Source: Desulfitobacterium dichloroeliminans LMG P-21439
GTDB lineage: Bacteria > Bacillota > Desulfitobacteriia > Desulfitobacteriales > Desulfitobacteriaceae
DNA length: 64,000 bases
Direction: 5' to 3'
Assembly: GCF_000243135.2 (NCBI RefSeq)
Contig: NC_019903.1
Location: forward strand, 1,340,001-1,404,000
This document shows, piece by piece, positions 50,683-58,841 of this stretch (within the stretch, counting starts at the first letter, position 1; each line of letters begins with the position of its first letter). Both the position numbers and the translations under genes were made by a program. A model generated the notes under the pieces. That model was not told the DNA's origin. It saw nothing but the letters and a program-made list of their open reading frames with translations, and searched no databases.

Positions 50683-52500
50683 TTGCAGACATCCCAAATC
50701 ATTATCTTAACCGCTGCCGGGCTGACCATGTTCGGCGTTATCGGAATGTTATCACTCATAGCGCATTACTACACCTTAAACGGGATCAAGTCCAAAATCG
50801 TCGGCGACGGCCAGCATGGTACGGCGCGCTGGGCAACAAAGCGGGAGATTAAAAAGACTTATACGGAAGTTCCCTACGAGCCGGAGAAGTGGAGAAAGGG
50901 CGAAAGTTTTCCGAAAGCGCAGGGTCTGATAGTTGGCTGGAGGAAAGCGTTGCTATTTGACAATACTGCTCCGCATGGATATGCGATGGTAGACGATGAC
51001 GATATCCACTGCCTGATGATCGGTGCGGCAGGCGTCGGTAAGACCGCTAACTTTCTCTATCCTAATCTGGAATATGCCTGCGCCTGTGGCATGAGCTTTG
51101 TGACCACCGACACCAAGGGCGACCTCTACCGCAACTATGCCGGAATTGCCAAAGACTTCTACGGCTATGATGTTGCTGTCATTGACCTAAGAAACCCTAC
51201 CCGCTCGGACGGAAACAATCTTCTCCACCTGGTCAACAGGTATATGGACGCATACTTGAAAAATCCTCAGAATCTTGCGTTTAAGGCTAGAGCTGAGAAG
51301 TATGCGAAGATTACCGCAAAGACCATCATCAACTCTGGAGGTTTTGATACAGCAATGGCCGGGCAAAATGCCTTTTTCTATGACGCAGCGGAAGGACTGC
51401 TGACATCCGTTATTCTGCTTATAGCGGAATACTGTGAACCAAAACAGAGGCACATCGTGTCCGTTTTCAAGCTCATTCAGGATCTGCTTGCGCCCAGCGG
51501 CGTCAAGGGCAGGACTTTGTTTCAACTGCTCCTTGCCCATCTGCCGGATGAGCATAAAACAAAATGGTTTGCTGGGGCGGCACTCAACACTGCGGAGCAG
51601 GCCATGCAAAGCGTTCTCTCCACTGCGCTGTCCCGGCTCAATGCATTTCTGGACTCTGAACTAGAGCAAATCCTGTGCTTTGACACAGCCATTGATGCGG
51701 AGAAGTTCTGTATCAATAAAAGTGCAATATTCCTGGTAATGCCGGAGGAAGACAACACCAAGTATTTCATTATCAGTCTGATCGTACAGCAGCTCTACCG
51801 TGAAATCCTGTCATTGGCCGACGAGCATGGCGGAAAGCTTCCCAACCGTGTGATGATGTTCCTCGACGAGATCGGAACCATCCCCAAAATCGAGTCGGCG
51901 GAGATGATGTTCTCGGCTTCCCGTTCCCGCCGTGTGTCCATTGTAGCCATCATCCAGAGCTTTGCACAGCTGGAGAAAAACTATGGCCGCGAAGGCTCTG
52001 CTATCATCATAGACAACTGCCAGGATACCGTGTTCGGGGGGTTTGCTCCCAATAGCGAATCAGCGCAGATTTTATCAAAAGCCATGGGAAGCAAGACGGT
52101 CATGAGCGGCTCCATCAGCCGGGGTAAAAACGATCCGTCGCAGAGTCTGCAGATGATTGAGCGTCCGCTGATGACGCCGGACGAGCTGAAGTCTATGCCA
52201 AAGGGCCATTTTATTGTCACCAAGACGGGCGCTTACCCGATGCGTACCAAATTAAAGCTATTTACGAAATGGGGCATAACCTTCGGCAAGCCTTATGAGA
52301 TTGCCGAGAAATCGGCTCGAAAGGTGGAGTATGCCGACAGGCGCAGAGTAGAGGAAGAAATCATCCGCCGTCACTCTGCCTGCGTTGATGTGGCGGAGGA
52401 AGCTGAAGCTGGTGCAGCCGCATCGGGCGGGTTACTGCATACACCGTTTCAGGAGCCTGAAGCGCCTGTCAGGACAAAATCGCCTGTTCGGATTGAATAG
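50683..52500 (+). CDS. VirD4/TraG-like coupling ATPase
   Basis: A 605-residue protein. TTG 50683 follows AAAGGAGGGG. A transmembrane segment is at residues about 5-28. Walker A is G-A-A-G-V-G-K-T (about 114-121), with T-T-D-T-K-G-D-L (about 141) and Walker B V-M-M-F-L-D-E-I-G-T-I-P (about 390). It links the relaxase-DNA complex to the secretion channel. The N-terminal segment is short, as is common in Gram-positive elements. Confidence 0.9.
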   Translation: MQTSQIIILTAAGLTMFGVIGMLSLIAHYYTLNGIKSKIVGDGQHGTARWATKREIKKTYTEVPYEPEKWRKGESFPKAQGLIVGWRKALLFDNTAPHGYAMVDDDDIHCLMIGAAGVGKTANFLYPNLEYACACGMSFVTTDTKGDLYRNYAGIAKDFYGYDVAVIDLRNPTRSDGNNLLHLVNRYMDAYLKNPQNLAFKARAEKYAKITAKTIINSGGFDTAMAGQNAFFYDAAEGLLTSVILLIAEYCEPKQRHIVSVFKLIQDLLAPSGVKGRTLFQLLLAHLPDEHKTKWFAGAALNTAEQAMQSVLSTALSRLNAFLDSELEQILCFDTAIDAEKFCINKSAIFLVMPEEDNTKYFIISLIVQQLYREILSLADEHGGKLPNRVMMFLDEIGTIPKIESAEMMFSASRSRRVSIVAIIQSFAQLEKNYGREGSAIIIDNCQDTVFGGFAPNSESAQILSKAMGSKTVMSGSISRGKNDPSQSLQMIERPLMTPDELKSMPKGHFIVTKTGAYPMRTKLKLFTKWGITFGKPYEIAEKSARKVEYADRRRVEEEIIRRHSACVDVAEEAEAGAAASGGLLHTPFQEPEAPVRTKSPVRIE

Positions 52501-52511
52501 GAGGTGAAGCT

Positions 52512-52781
52512 GTGGGTTACTTTTCTTCTCTTTATTCCTCGGAGCTTCCGCATCGTGCCAGGGCTGTCTATATGTACCTGCATGACCGAGCAGATAAGGA
52601 CGGCAAATGTTACCCGGCGATTGGTACCATCGCCAGAGAGCTGAAGCTGTCCCGAAGTACCGTTAAACGTGCCATAGCTGACCTTGAAAAAAGCGGCCGT
52701 CTGCGCAAGGAGCAAAGATGGCGTGAGAACGGCGGCAAGAGCAGCAATCTGTATTATTTGGTGCAGCCGAATTCAGGCTGA
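52512..52781 (+). CDS. Winged-helix DNA-binding protein
   Basis: An 89-residue protein. GTG 52512 follows AGGAGGTG just after the coupling-protein stop. Residues 15-75 fit a winged helix (A-R-A-V-Y-M-Y-L, then I-G-T-I-A-R-E-L-K-L-S-R-S-T-V-K-R-A-I-A-D-L-E-K-S-G), like the DNA-binding part of RepA or MarR-like proteins. It could regulate the transfer operon. Confidence 0.75.
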   Translation: MGYFSSLYSSELPHRARAVYMYLHDRADKDGKCYPAIGTIARELKLSRSTVKRAIADLEKSGRLRKEQRWRENGGKSSNLYYLVQPNSG

Positions 52782-52794
52782 TAGGCTAAAAATG

Positions 52795-52819
52795 ACCTTC
52801 CCCGCCGAGGGGAAGGTCT
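52795..52819. repeat. 10-bp perfect inverted repeat
   Basis: GACCTTCCCC-GCCGA-GGGGAAGGTC (52795-52819) without a T run. It may end the transfer operon. A second palindrome, GGTTCAT-G-ATGAACC, follows at 52843-52857. Confidence 0.7.
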
Positions 52820-52950
52820 GACTGCTTGCTGGACTATGGAAGGGTTCATGATGAACCATGAAGGCTAACCTATCACTCTAAGAAGATATACCGACAGAAA
52901 AAAGAACAACAAATAATAACTATCCGTTTTATTGGACACTAAAGTAGGAG

Positions 52951-53256
52951 TTGGCCAACCAAACAAAGGAAATCAGAAGGTATATCTTTCGTATTCTGCA
53001 GCAGACCAAAGAAGATGGGTACGCAATAAAGGATATTCGTGCTGGAGATATCAAAAAGGAAATGGGCTTGGGCAACATACCCAAATCAATTTGTGATGCA
53101 ATGCGTAGCATCCCTTGCTTTTCAAAATATGAAGTGCTGGTCACACCTCCAAGCGGAAACAGCACCACCCTAAAACTCAGGTACTACTTGGATGATGCAG
53201 CGCCTACACAGCTGGAGCGCCCAGCAATATTAACAAAAGGCCAAGCGAATTATTAA
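52951..53256 (+). CDS. Hypothetical protein near the right end
   Basis: A 101-residue soluble protein. TTG 52951 comes directly after AGGAG, giving almost no spacing, and a stop codon lies six bases upstream, so the true start may have been lost. The product (I-R-R-Y-I-F-R-I-L-Q-Q-T-K-E-D-G-Y, then S-I-C-D-A-M-R-S-I) is of unknown family. Its stop is immediately followed by the next ATG. Confidence 0.5.
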   Translation: MANQTKEIRRYIFRILQQTKEDGYAIKDIRAGDIKKEMGLGNIPKSICDAMRSIPCFSKYEVLVTPPSGNSTTLKLRYYLDDAAPTQLERPAILTKGQANY

Positions 53257-53649
53257 ATGATTGCAGGTCATAAACCAATACAGTGGAAGCAGGTTGATAT
53301 TGCCTTTCTGCTGAATAATGCACTTGTATTTCATGATAAGTCGGCCAAAATAGAGAAACACAGATATCGGTCATGGGAGCACTGCTATTCATTTTTTGCT
53401 AGGCATCAATCCGCAGCTGACGACGAAATCATCGGCTCAATGTGTCTGCATCTCTGTAACTATTTGAAAAGTTGGGGAATGTTCCGAGGCGCAGTGTTTC
53501 AAAAGGACTATAAGGTGCATTTTGAGGTTGTGTGTTTAATGCTTAACATGTCTTTTTTACGGTTTACTTTAATCCTTTTCCCCTGGCCAAGCACAGCGAG
53601 CATTCGAAATTTCCAAAGTACGAAAGATCCAGAAGCCTGTGGAACTTAG
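53257..53649 (+). pseudogene. Truncated hypothetical gene at the element's right end
   Basis: A 130-codon frame beginning directly after the previous stop. Residues 30-95 (H-R-Y-R-S-W-E-H-C-Y-S-F-F, then L-H-L-C-N-Y-L-K-S-W-G-M-F-R-G) match a hypothetical protein type that I recall as longer. After about position 53530 the sequence no longer looks coding in this frame, and it overlaps the tail of the minus-strand selenoprotein gene. The junction between element and chromosome probably lies near here. Confidence 0.55.
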
Positions 53650-53895
53650 TTTTAGGGGGTCCTCAGGATTGCGCAGCCGGATTCTAGAATCGAGGTGAAC
53701 TGTAATTTGATCGATTTGGTACGTAAGATATTCTGAATCGTCGGGTGTACCCCCTCGAACCGAGGGGACATGGCTTTCTATAGCCGTGCTGGAACTGCAT
53801 TTTCAGCCGCCTTCTAAAACACAATCAATGGTCACATGGGAATCGTACTTTTCGCTGATAAAAAGCCTGGCTTCTTCGGTAATGACAATGTACAT
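53569..53895 (-). CDS. Probable selenoprotein (in-frame UGA), CC/Se-motif-like
   Basis: Minus-strand gene of 108 residues from ATG 53895 to TAA 53569-53571. GGAGGAGA precedes the ATG. The frame is interrupted only by a TGA at 53803-53805 (codon 31), inside E-G-G-U-K-C-S-S. The continuation reads H-V-P-S-V-R-G-G-T-P-D-D-S-E-Y, then Q-I-T-V-H-L and F-W-I-F-R-T-L-E-I, all protein-like. A hairpin CCCCTCG-GTT-CGAGGGG lies 36 bases after UGA, slightly beyond the usual range for a bacterial SECIS. The start M-Y-I-V-I-T-E-E-A-R-L-F-I-S-E-K resembles the CC/Se motif (seleno)protein family as I remember it. Alternatively UGA may be a true stop, leaving a 30-residue peptide. Confidence 0.7.
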
Positions 53896-53920
53896 GGCTT
53901 ACTCTCCTCCACATCTTTAC

Positions 53921-53973
53921 TTATGAGTAGATGTTCATGTGTGTAGTTTACTCGTTAGAGTGTTTCTTTGCAA
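53921..53973 (-). promoter_or_regulatory. Promoter and ArsR-type operator of the selenoprotein gene
   Basis: On the minus strand, TTGCAA (53968-53973), 17 bases, TAAACT (53945-53950), then the imperfect palindrome whose plus strand is TTATGAGTAGATGTTCATGT (53921-53940). It matches the cadA operator at 16 of 20 positions. Confidence 0.7.
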
Positions 53974-54044
53974 TATTTTTCACGAAAAAAGAATTATTAA
54001 AAAAACTAATTTTTCTCATCCAATAAAATAATAATAAAAAAACC

Positions 54045-54095
54045 TTGTAAGGAAAATTTGCATTTGCTATACTACATATGAACAGATATTCATAT
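54045..54095 (+). promoter_or_regulatory. Promoter and ArsR-type operator of cadA
   Basis: TTGTAA (54045-54050), 17 bases, TATACT (54068-54073), then the operator ATATGAACAGATATTCATAT (54076-54095), with arms ATATGAA and TTCATAT. Such 7-6-7 palindromes are typical of ArsR/SmtB/CadC repressors, and one is encoded at 56696. Confidence 0.8.
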
Positions 54096-54150
54096 ATTAA
54101 ATTGAGAAGACAATAATAGATATTTTTTAAGTGTTTTGGAGGGAAAAGAG

Positions 54151-56577
54151 ATGCAAGATAATCAAACAAATCTGGGGGAGGAACGTGTAAAATACCGGAT
54201 TGAGGGAGAATTCTGTGCCAATTGTTCAGCGAAGATGGAGAGAGCCTTGAGTTCAACAGAAGGAATCGGGGAGACCAGCATCAATTATGCAATGAAAACA
54301 GTTTTTTTATCTCCATCAAGGATGGAACAAGCGCAAGAAATCATGGATAAAATTGAACCGGGAGTTAAGCTAGTTCCAGCAAACGATACGAAAGCGTCCA
54401 ATGCTTCGGACAAAGTAAAATACCGGATTGAAGGGGAATTCTGTGCGAATTGCTCAGCGAAAATGGAGCGTGCCCTCAGTGCGACCGAGGGAATCGGGGA
54501 AACTTCCATTAACTATGCTACGAAAACCGTTTTTTTACCGCCTTCGATGATGAATCAGGCGCAGGAAATCATGGAAAGAATTGAGCCTGGAGTAAAACTT
54601 GTACCCATTGAAGGTAAAAAAAGAAAGAAATCTGCTGACAACGAAGAGGCCGAAGGCAATGAAGCTCAGAAAAAAATCATAACCATTTCCGCAGCAGGAG
54701 TCCTCTTTGTTATTGGACTCATCTTCGGATCCCGTTGGCATGGCACATCTCTAGAGTTCCTAGAGTATCTCGTTTATTTAGTGGCCTATGTCTTAGTCGG
54801 GCATGAAGTTTTAGAGAAAGCGTTTCGGAATATTCTCCGTGGTTCGGTGTTTGATGAGAATTTTTTAATGGCGCTAGCCACGATTGGAGCGATCGCGATT
54901 CACGAGCTCCCGGAAGCAGTAGGGGTTATGCTTTTCTACTCCGTAGGTGAGTATTTCGAAGATCGCGCAGTGAATCGGTCCCGACGTTCAATTCAAGCGG
55001 TCCTTAATATTCGTCCGGACTATGCTAATCTCGTTCACCAATTGAGCGTAACTAAAGTGGACCCGGAAGAGGTTCACATCGGGCAGCAAATTTTGGTGCG
55101 ACCGGGTGAAAAAGTTCCCTTGGATGGGGAAATCGTTCATGGAAGCTCCTTTGTGGATACTTCGGCTTTAACCGGCGAATCCGTTCCTCGTAAAGTTGAG
55201 GTAGGGGATACCGTTCTTGCCGGGATGATCAATAGTTCGGGAGTGATCACGGTTCGTGTTACCCGTGAATTTGCCGATTCTTCCGTGCAAAAAATCCTTG
55301 ATCTTGTGGAGAATGCAAGTTCACGGAAGGCCAAGACGGAGAAATTTATCACGACGTTCGCGCGTTACTATACTCCGGCTGTCGTCGTTGTTTCCTTAGG
55401 AATTGCTTTGATTCCACCGCTCTTCATGGGAGGAGACTTTAAGGAATGGTTATACCGTGCGATGACGATTTTAGTTATTTCGTGCCCGTGTGCTTTAGTG
55501 ATTTCTGTTCCTCTTGGGTATTTTGGAGGAATTGGTGGCGCGTCTCGCCACGGGATTTTGGTTAAGGGAGCGAATTATTTAGAAGCATTGACTGATGTTC
55601 GTACGGTCATTTTTGATAAGACAGGAACGTTGACTCAGGGTGTTTTTGAAGTGAATAAGATTGAGGCTGTTAATGGATATACAGAGGATCAACTCCTTGA
55701 AATTGCAGCAACCGCTGAAGCACATTCCAGTCATCCGATTGCGAAATCCATCCGTAAGAAGCTCGCTAAAGAAATCAGTCAAGACCTTATTGAAAGCTAT
55801 GAAGAAATCGGTGGAAAGGGAATTCGGACAGTAATCAGTGGGAAAAGCGTATTGGCAGGAAAGAAAGATCTTTTGCTCAATAACTCAGTGATTGTTCCTG
55901 ACCAGGAAATAAGAGAAGCGGGTACACTCGTGTATATCTCAGTCGATGGAGAATATGCTGGGTACTTGATGATTTCTGACCGCGAGAAAGAAGGAGCCAA
56001 AGAGTCTGTAGCGGAGCTTAATAAAGCGGGGATTACCACGGTTATGCTCACCGGTGATCATGAAACCGTTGCTAAGACGGTATCCGAGAAGTTAGGGGTT
56101 AAAGAGTATCATGCCGATCTGCTGCCGGAAGATAAAGTGACCTGGCTCGAGAAATATTTGGAGAAAGAAAAGGGGAACGGAAAGGTTGTCTTTGTCGGTG
56201 ATGGAATCAATGATGCACCGGTCTTGACCCGCGCCGATATCGGAGTAGCTATGGGGGGCTTAGGATCTGATGCTGCAATTGAAGCAGCCGACGTTGTGCT
56301 CATGGAAGATCAGCCGAGTAAATTACTCGATGCGATGGATATTGCGCGGTTCACGAAAAAAATTATTTGGCAAAATATTGGGTTTGCCTTAGTGATCAAG
56401 CTCGGTTTCATTGTACTTGGAATGTTTGGTGTAGCCACCATGTGGGAAGCGGTCTTTGCGGATGTCGGAGTGGCCTTGCTTGCGATCTTCAATGCCACGC
56501 GAGTAAGACGGTATTCAAATCCTCAAAAAGCAGTGGTAGGAAGTAGCGTTCCAGTCAAAGAAGTAACCGCTCGCTAA
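54151..56577 (+). CDS. cadA: Cd/Zn/Pb-exporting P1B-type ATPase
   Basis: An 808-residue heavy-metal pump. ATG 54151 follows GGAGGG. Two N-terminal HMA domains in tandem each have C-A-N-C (Cys 22/25 and 98/101), and they are nearly identical. Membrane helices follow; the motifs are T-G-E-S (actuator), C-P-C-A-L (about 445-449, transport site), D-K-T-G-T (D489, phosphorylated) and G-D-G-I-N-D-A-P. The CPC motif and a C-terminal helix pattern point to Cd/Zn/Pb rather than Cu. It is regulated by the ArsR-type operator upstream. Confidence 0.9.
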   Translation: MQDNQTNLGEERVKYRIEGEFCANCSAKMERALSSTEGIGETSINYAMKTVFLSPSRMEQAQEIMDKIEPGVKLVPANDTKASNASDKVKYRIEGEFCANCSAKMERALSATEGIGETSINYATKTVFLPPSMMNQAQEIMERIEPGVKLVPIEGKKRKKSADNEEAEGNEAQKKIITISAAGVLFVIGLIFGSRWHGTSLEFLEYLVYLVAYVLVGHEVLEKAFRNILRGSVFDENFLMALATIGAIAIHELPEAVGVMLFYSVGEYFEDRAVNRSRRSIQAVLNIRPDYANLVHQLSVTKVDPEEVHIGQQILVRPGEKVPLDGEIVHGSSFVDTSALTGESVPRKVEVGDTVLAGMINSSGVITVRVTREFADSSVQKILDLVENASSRKAKTEKFITTFARYYTPAVVVVSLGIALIPPLFMGGDFKEWLYRAMTILVISCPCALVISVPLGYFGGIGGASRHGILVKGANYLEALTDVRTVIFDKTGTLTQGVFEVNKIEAVNGYTEDQLLEIAATAEAHSSHPIAKSIRKKLAKEISQDLIESYEEIGGKGIRTVISGKSVLAGKKDLLLNNSVIVPDQEIREAGTLVYISVDGEYAGYLMISDREKEGAKESVAELNKAGITTVMLTGDHETVAKTVSEKLGVKEYHADLLPEDKVTWLEKYLEKEKGNGKVVFVGDGINDAPVLTRADIGVAMGGLGSDAAIEAADVVLMEDQPSKLLDAMDIARFTKKIIWQNIGFALVIKLGFIVLGMFGVATMWEAVFADVGVALLAIFNATRVRRYSNPQKAVVGSSVPVKEVTAR

Positions 56578-56695
56578 GCTTTTGCTTTGATGAAATTGCC
56601 CGAATCGATCCTGCGTGAATCCGAATTCGCTTGTACGATTGGAGATTTACTGATATATTAACAAGTAGGGATTAGGATATTGAGGTGAATCTTGC

Positions 56696-57073
56696 GTGAT
56701 GCCGAATGATCAAAATAATGAGACTGAAAACCTAATCTGTGATGTTGTGTGTGTTCATCCGGATGTGGTTAGTTCGTATTCAAACCAAGTTCTAAGTCTT
56801 GATCGAGCAACCCAACTGGCGGAATTATTTAAGACGCTTGGAGATCCTACACGGATTCGGATTATGGATGCACTTGCGAAGTCGGAATTCTGCGTTTGTG
56901 ACTTAGCGGAGCTTTTGGACTTAAGTCAGTCTGCTACCTCACATCAGCTTCGAGTGCTTCGGAACAGTAATCTGGTCAAGTACCGGCGAGATGGGAAAAT
57001 GGTGTATTATTCCTTACAGGATAATCATGTGCAAGAGCTATACCGTCAGGGTCTAGAGCACATCGACGAGTAA
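56696..57073 (+). CDS. ArsR/CadC-family metal-responsive repressor
   Basis: A 125-residue repressor. GTG 56696 (GAGGTG eight bases upstream) or ATG 56699 could start it. N-terminal C-D-V-V-C-V-H-P; the helix alpha-3 has E-F-C-V-C-D-L-A-E, the CadC-type metal site; recognition helix S-Q-S-A-T-S-H-Q-L-R-V-L-R. It likely represses cadA and the divergent selenoprotein gene and releases in Cd, Zn or Pb. Confidence 0.88.
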   Translation: MMPNDQNNETENLICDVVCVHPDVVSSYSNQVLSLDRATQLAELFKTLGDPTRIRIMDALAKSEFCVCDLAELLDLSQSATSHQLRVLRNSNLVKYRRDGKMVYYSLQDNHVQELYRQGLEHIDE

Positions 57074-57097
57074 ATTGAATCCTTTAAATTGATTTCT

Positions 57098-57138
57098 ACC
57101 CTGTATCACGTTTACTGTGTGATACAGGGTTTTGTTTT
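57098..57138 (+). terminator. Rho-independent terminator
   Basis: ACCCTGTATCAC and GTGATACAGGGT, a perfect 12-bp stem with a 9-base loop, followed by TTTGTTTT. It ends the arsR-type gene. Confidence 0.85.
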
Positions 57139-57294
57139 GTAAACATATGAGCTTTGTACTATTAAATGTAGGAATATTTAAGACATGAGTGTAGGGCGCA
57201 CCAAGCCATTCAGTATAATCTCGGAATAGATGATAAATACTGTGCCTAAGCCGTATCTTAACTGCATAAAAAAGATAACCTAGGAGGAGTTACT

Positions 57295-58206
57295 ATGGGT
57301 TTTGGGCATAATCACGAGCAGGAGCATCATTCGCATTCTCAAACTTCGAATAAGAAATTACTCTCTATTGCACTCTTCATTACGGTAACATTCATGATTG
57401 CAGAAATTATCGGCGGAATCATTGCCAATAGCCTTGCTCTAATTTCGGATGCGGGTCATATGTTTAGTGATGCCTTTTCACTCGCTCTTAGTTTAATAGC
57501 TATGAGGCTGGCAGCACGGCCGGCATCAGCCAAACGGACTTTCGGGTTTTATCGATTCGAGATTCTTGCAGCCTTTGTGAATGGAGTGACCTTGGCGGTT
57601 ATTTCTCTCATCATATTTTATGAAGCCTATCGACGAATCCTAGAGCCCCCTATGGTTCAAAGTGGGATGATGATCGTCATCGCGGTGTTAGGACTTTTGG
57701 CAAATCTGGGATCTGCAGGCATTTTGATGAAGGGGGATACGAAAGGAAATCTCAATTTACGAAGTGCCTTTTTGCATGTGCTCGGGGATATGTTAGGTTC
57801 TGTCGGTGCTATTGTTGCCGGAATCTTAATTCTCTTGTTTGATTGGTATATGGCGGATCCGATTATCAGTATCATCGTTGGAGCTCTGGTATTGATAAGC
57901 GGGTGGAGAGTGACTAAGGAATCCGTTCACGTTTTAATTGAAGGGACTCCGGGACATATCAATGTGAATGAATTAAACCAGCAATTACATACAGTGGATG
58001 GGGTTCAAGGAATCCATGATTTGCATGTTTGGACGATTACTTCGGGTTTGGAATCTTTGAGCTGTCATATCGTCGTTGCTCCAACGAAGAATGCCCAAGA
58101 GATTCTCCTTGCTTGTAAACACATGATTCAGGAGCGTTTTGGAATCAATCATGTCACGTTGCAACTTGAGACCGAAGAATTAAAGAGACTTGAACCGAGT
58201 ATCTAA
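57295..58206 (+). CDS. czcD: CDF-family zinc/cadmium exporter
   Basis: A 303-residue cation diffusion facilitator (CTAGGAGG before ATG 57295). A His-rich start (H-N-H-E-Q-E-H-H-S-H-S) and six transmembrane helices, with L-I-S-D-A-G-H-M-F-S-D in helix 2 and a matching site in helix 5. The cytosolic C-terminal domain (about 205-300) contains the H-D-L-H-V-W-T strand. It moves Zn or Cd outward in exchange for protons and follows the cadA locus. Confidence 0.9.
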   Translation: MGFGHNHEQEHHSHSQTSNKKLLSIALFITVTFMIAEIIGGIIANSLALISDAGHMFSDAFSLALSLIAMRLAARPASAKRTFGFYRFEILAAFVNGVTLAVISLIIFYEAYRRILEPPMVQSGMMIVIAVLGLLANLGSAGILMKGDTKGNLNLRSAFLHVLGDMLGSVGAIVAGILILLFDWYMADPIISIIVGALVLISGWRVTKESVHVLIEGTPGHINVNELNQQLHTVDGVQGIHDLHVWTITSGLESLSCHIVVAPTKNAQEILLACKHMIQERFGINHVTLQLETEELKRLEPSI

Positions 58207-58229
58207 CTCAGATTGTTATGTAACAAAAT

Positions 58230-58260
58230 TGTTAAAATCCTGTAACTTGCCTGTAAAAAT
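58230..58260 (+). repeat. 11-bp-spaced direct repeats upstream of the DUF2680 gene
   Basis: TGTTAAAATCC, TGTAACTTGCC and TGTAAAAAT follow each other with an 11-bp period. Such repeats are typical binding sites of OmpR/PhoB-type response regulators. A matching set is at 58746-58778. Confidence 0.65.
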
Positions 58261-58302
58261 TACCATGTAAACTAAAGCCAATACGAAACAAGGAGGTATT
58301 AT

Positions 58303-58665
58303 TTGAAAATGAAAAGGTTTTTCATCATTCTGGCATCAGTCTTTATTCTCGCAATGGTCACAGTACCTACATACGCTGCCGTGACCGATCAGCAGAAAGC
58401 CGAAATTGACGCTTTAAACCAACAAATTGTCGACTTACAGAAACAGATCGTTGACAAATATGCTGAGGCGGGTGAAATTAGCAAGGCTCAAGCTGATGCA
58501 AGCAAAGCCAATATCGACCAAGCTGAGCAATACAGGCAGCAATATACCCAGCAGAATGGGGCGGTTGCACCTGTTCCAGGTTATGGTCCGGGTACCGGCT
58601 ATGGACGGGGTTACTGCGGAGGCTGGGGCGCGAATGCTGGCGGTTACTACGGTGGTTGCTGGTAA
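58303..58665 (+). CDS. Exported DUF2680-like protein
   Basis: A 120-residue secreted protein. TTG 58303 follows AAGGAGGTA; ATG 58309 is an alternative. Signal peptide of about 25 residues ending T-Y-A-A. A helical DUF2680 part follows (Q-Q-K-A-E-I-D-A-L-N-Q-Q-I-V-D-L-Q-K-Q-I-like), then a Gly/Tyr-rich tail with two Cys, ending G-G-C-W. Its function is unknown, but it is preceded by the direct repeats. Confidence 0.8.
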   Translation: MKMKRFFIILASVFILAMVTVPTYAAVTDQQKAEIDALNQQIVDLQKQIVDKYAEAGEISKAQADASKANIDQAEQYRQQYTQQNGAVAPVPGYGPGTGYGRGYCGGWGANAGGYYGGCW

Positions 58666-58691
58666 GTGATATTAGAAAGAAGTGATCAAGT

Positions 58692-58722
58692 AAAACGGCT
58701 TGCGTTGTGAGCCGTTTTTTTT
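58692..58722 (+). terminator. Rho-independent terminator
   Basis: AAAACGGCT and AGCCGTTTT form a perfect 9-bp stem with a loop of 9, in a run of eight T. It ends the DUF2680 gene. Confidence 0.85.
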
Positions 58723-58745
58723 GTGTACGCTATATTTAACAAATT

Positions 58746-58778
58746 TGTTAAAATGGTGTTAGAATTCTGTAATAAAGG
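58746..58778 (+). repeat. 11-bp-spaced direct repeats upstream of the zinc-ribbon gene
   Basis: TGTTAAAATGG, TGTTAGAATTC and TGTAATAAAGG are in perfect 11-bp register, matching the set at 58230. Likely binding site of an OmpR-type regulator such as that at 59442. Confidence 0.65.
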
Positions 58779-58841
58779 AAATCTATAATGAACATAGTCA
58801 AGCAAAGGATAAACTAAAAGGGAAATGGGTAGGTTTAAGAT

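Noticed and set aside
52843-52857. Palindrome GGTTCAT-G-ATGAACC as attachment site
   Set aside because: No second copy noticed on the left side; a simple operator or hairpin is as likely.
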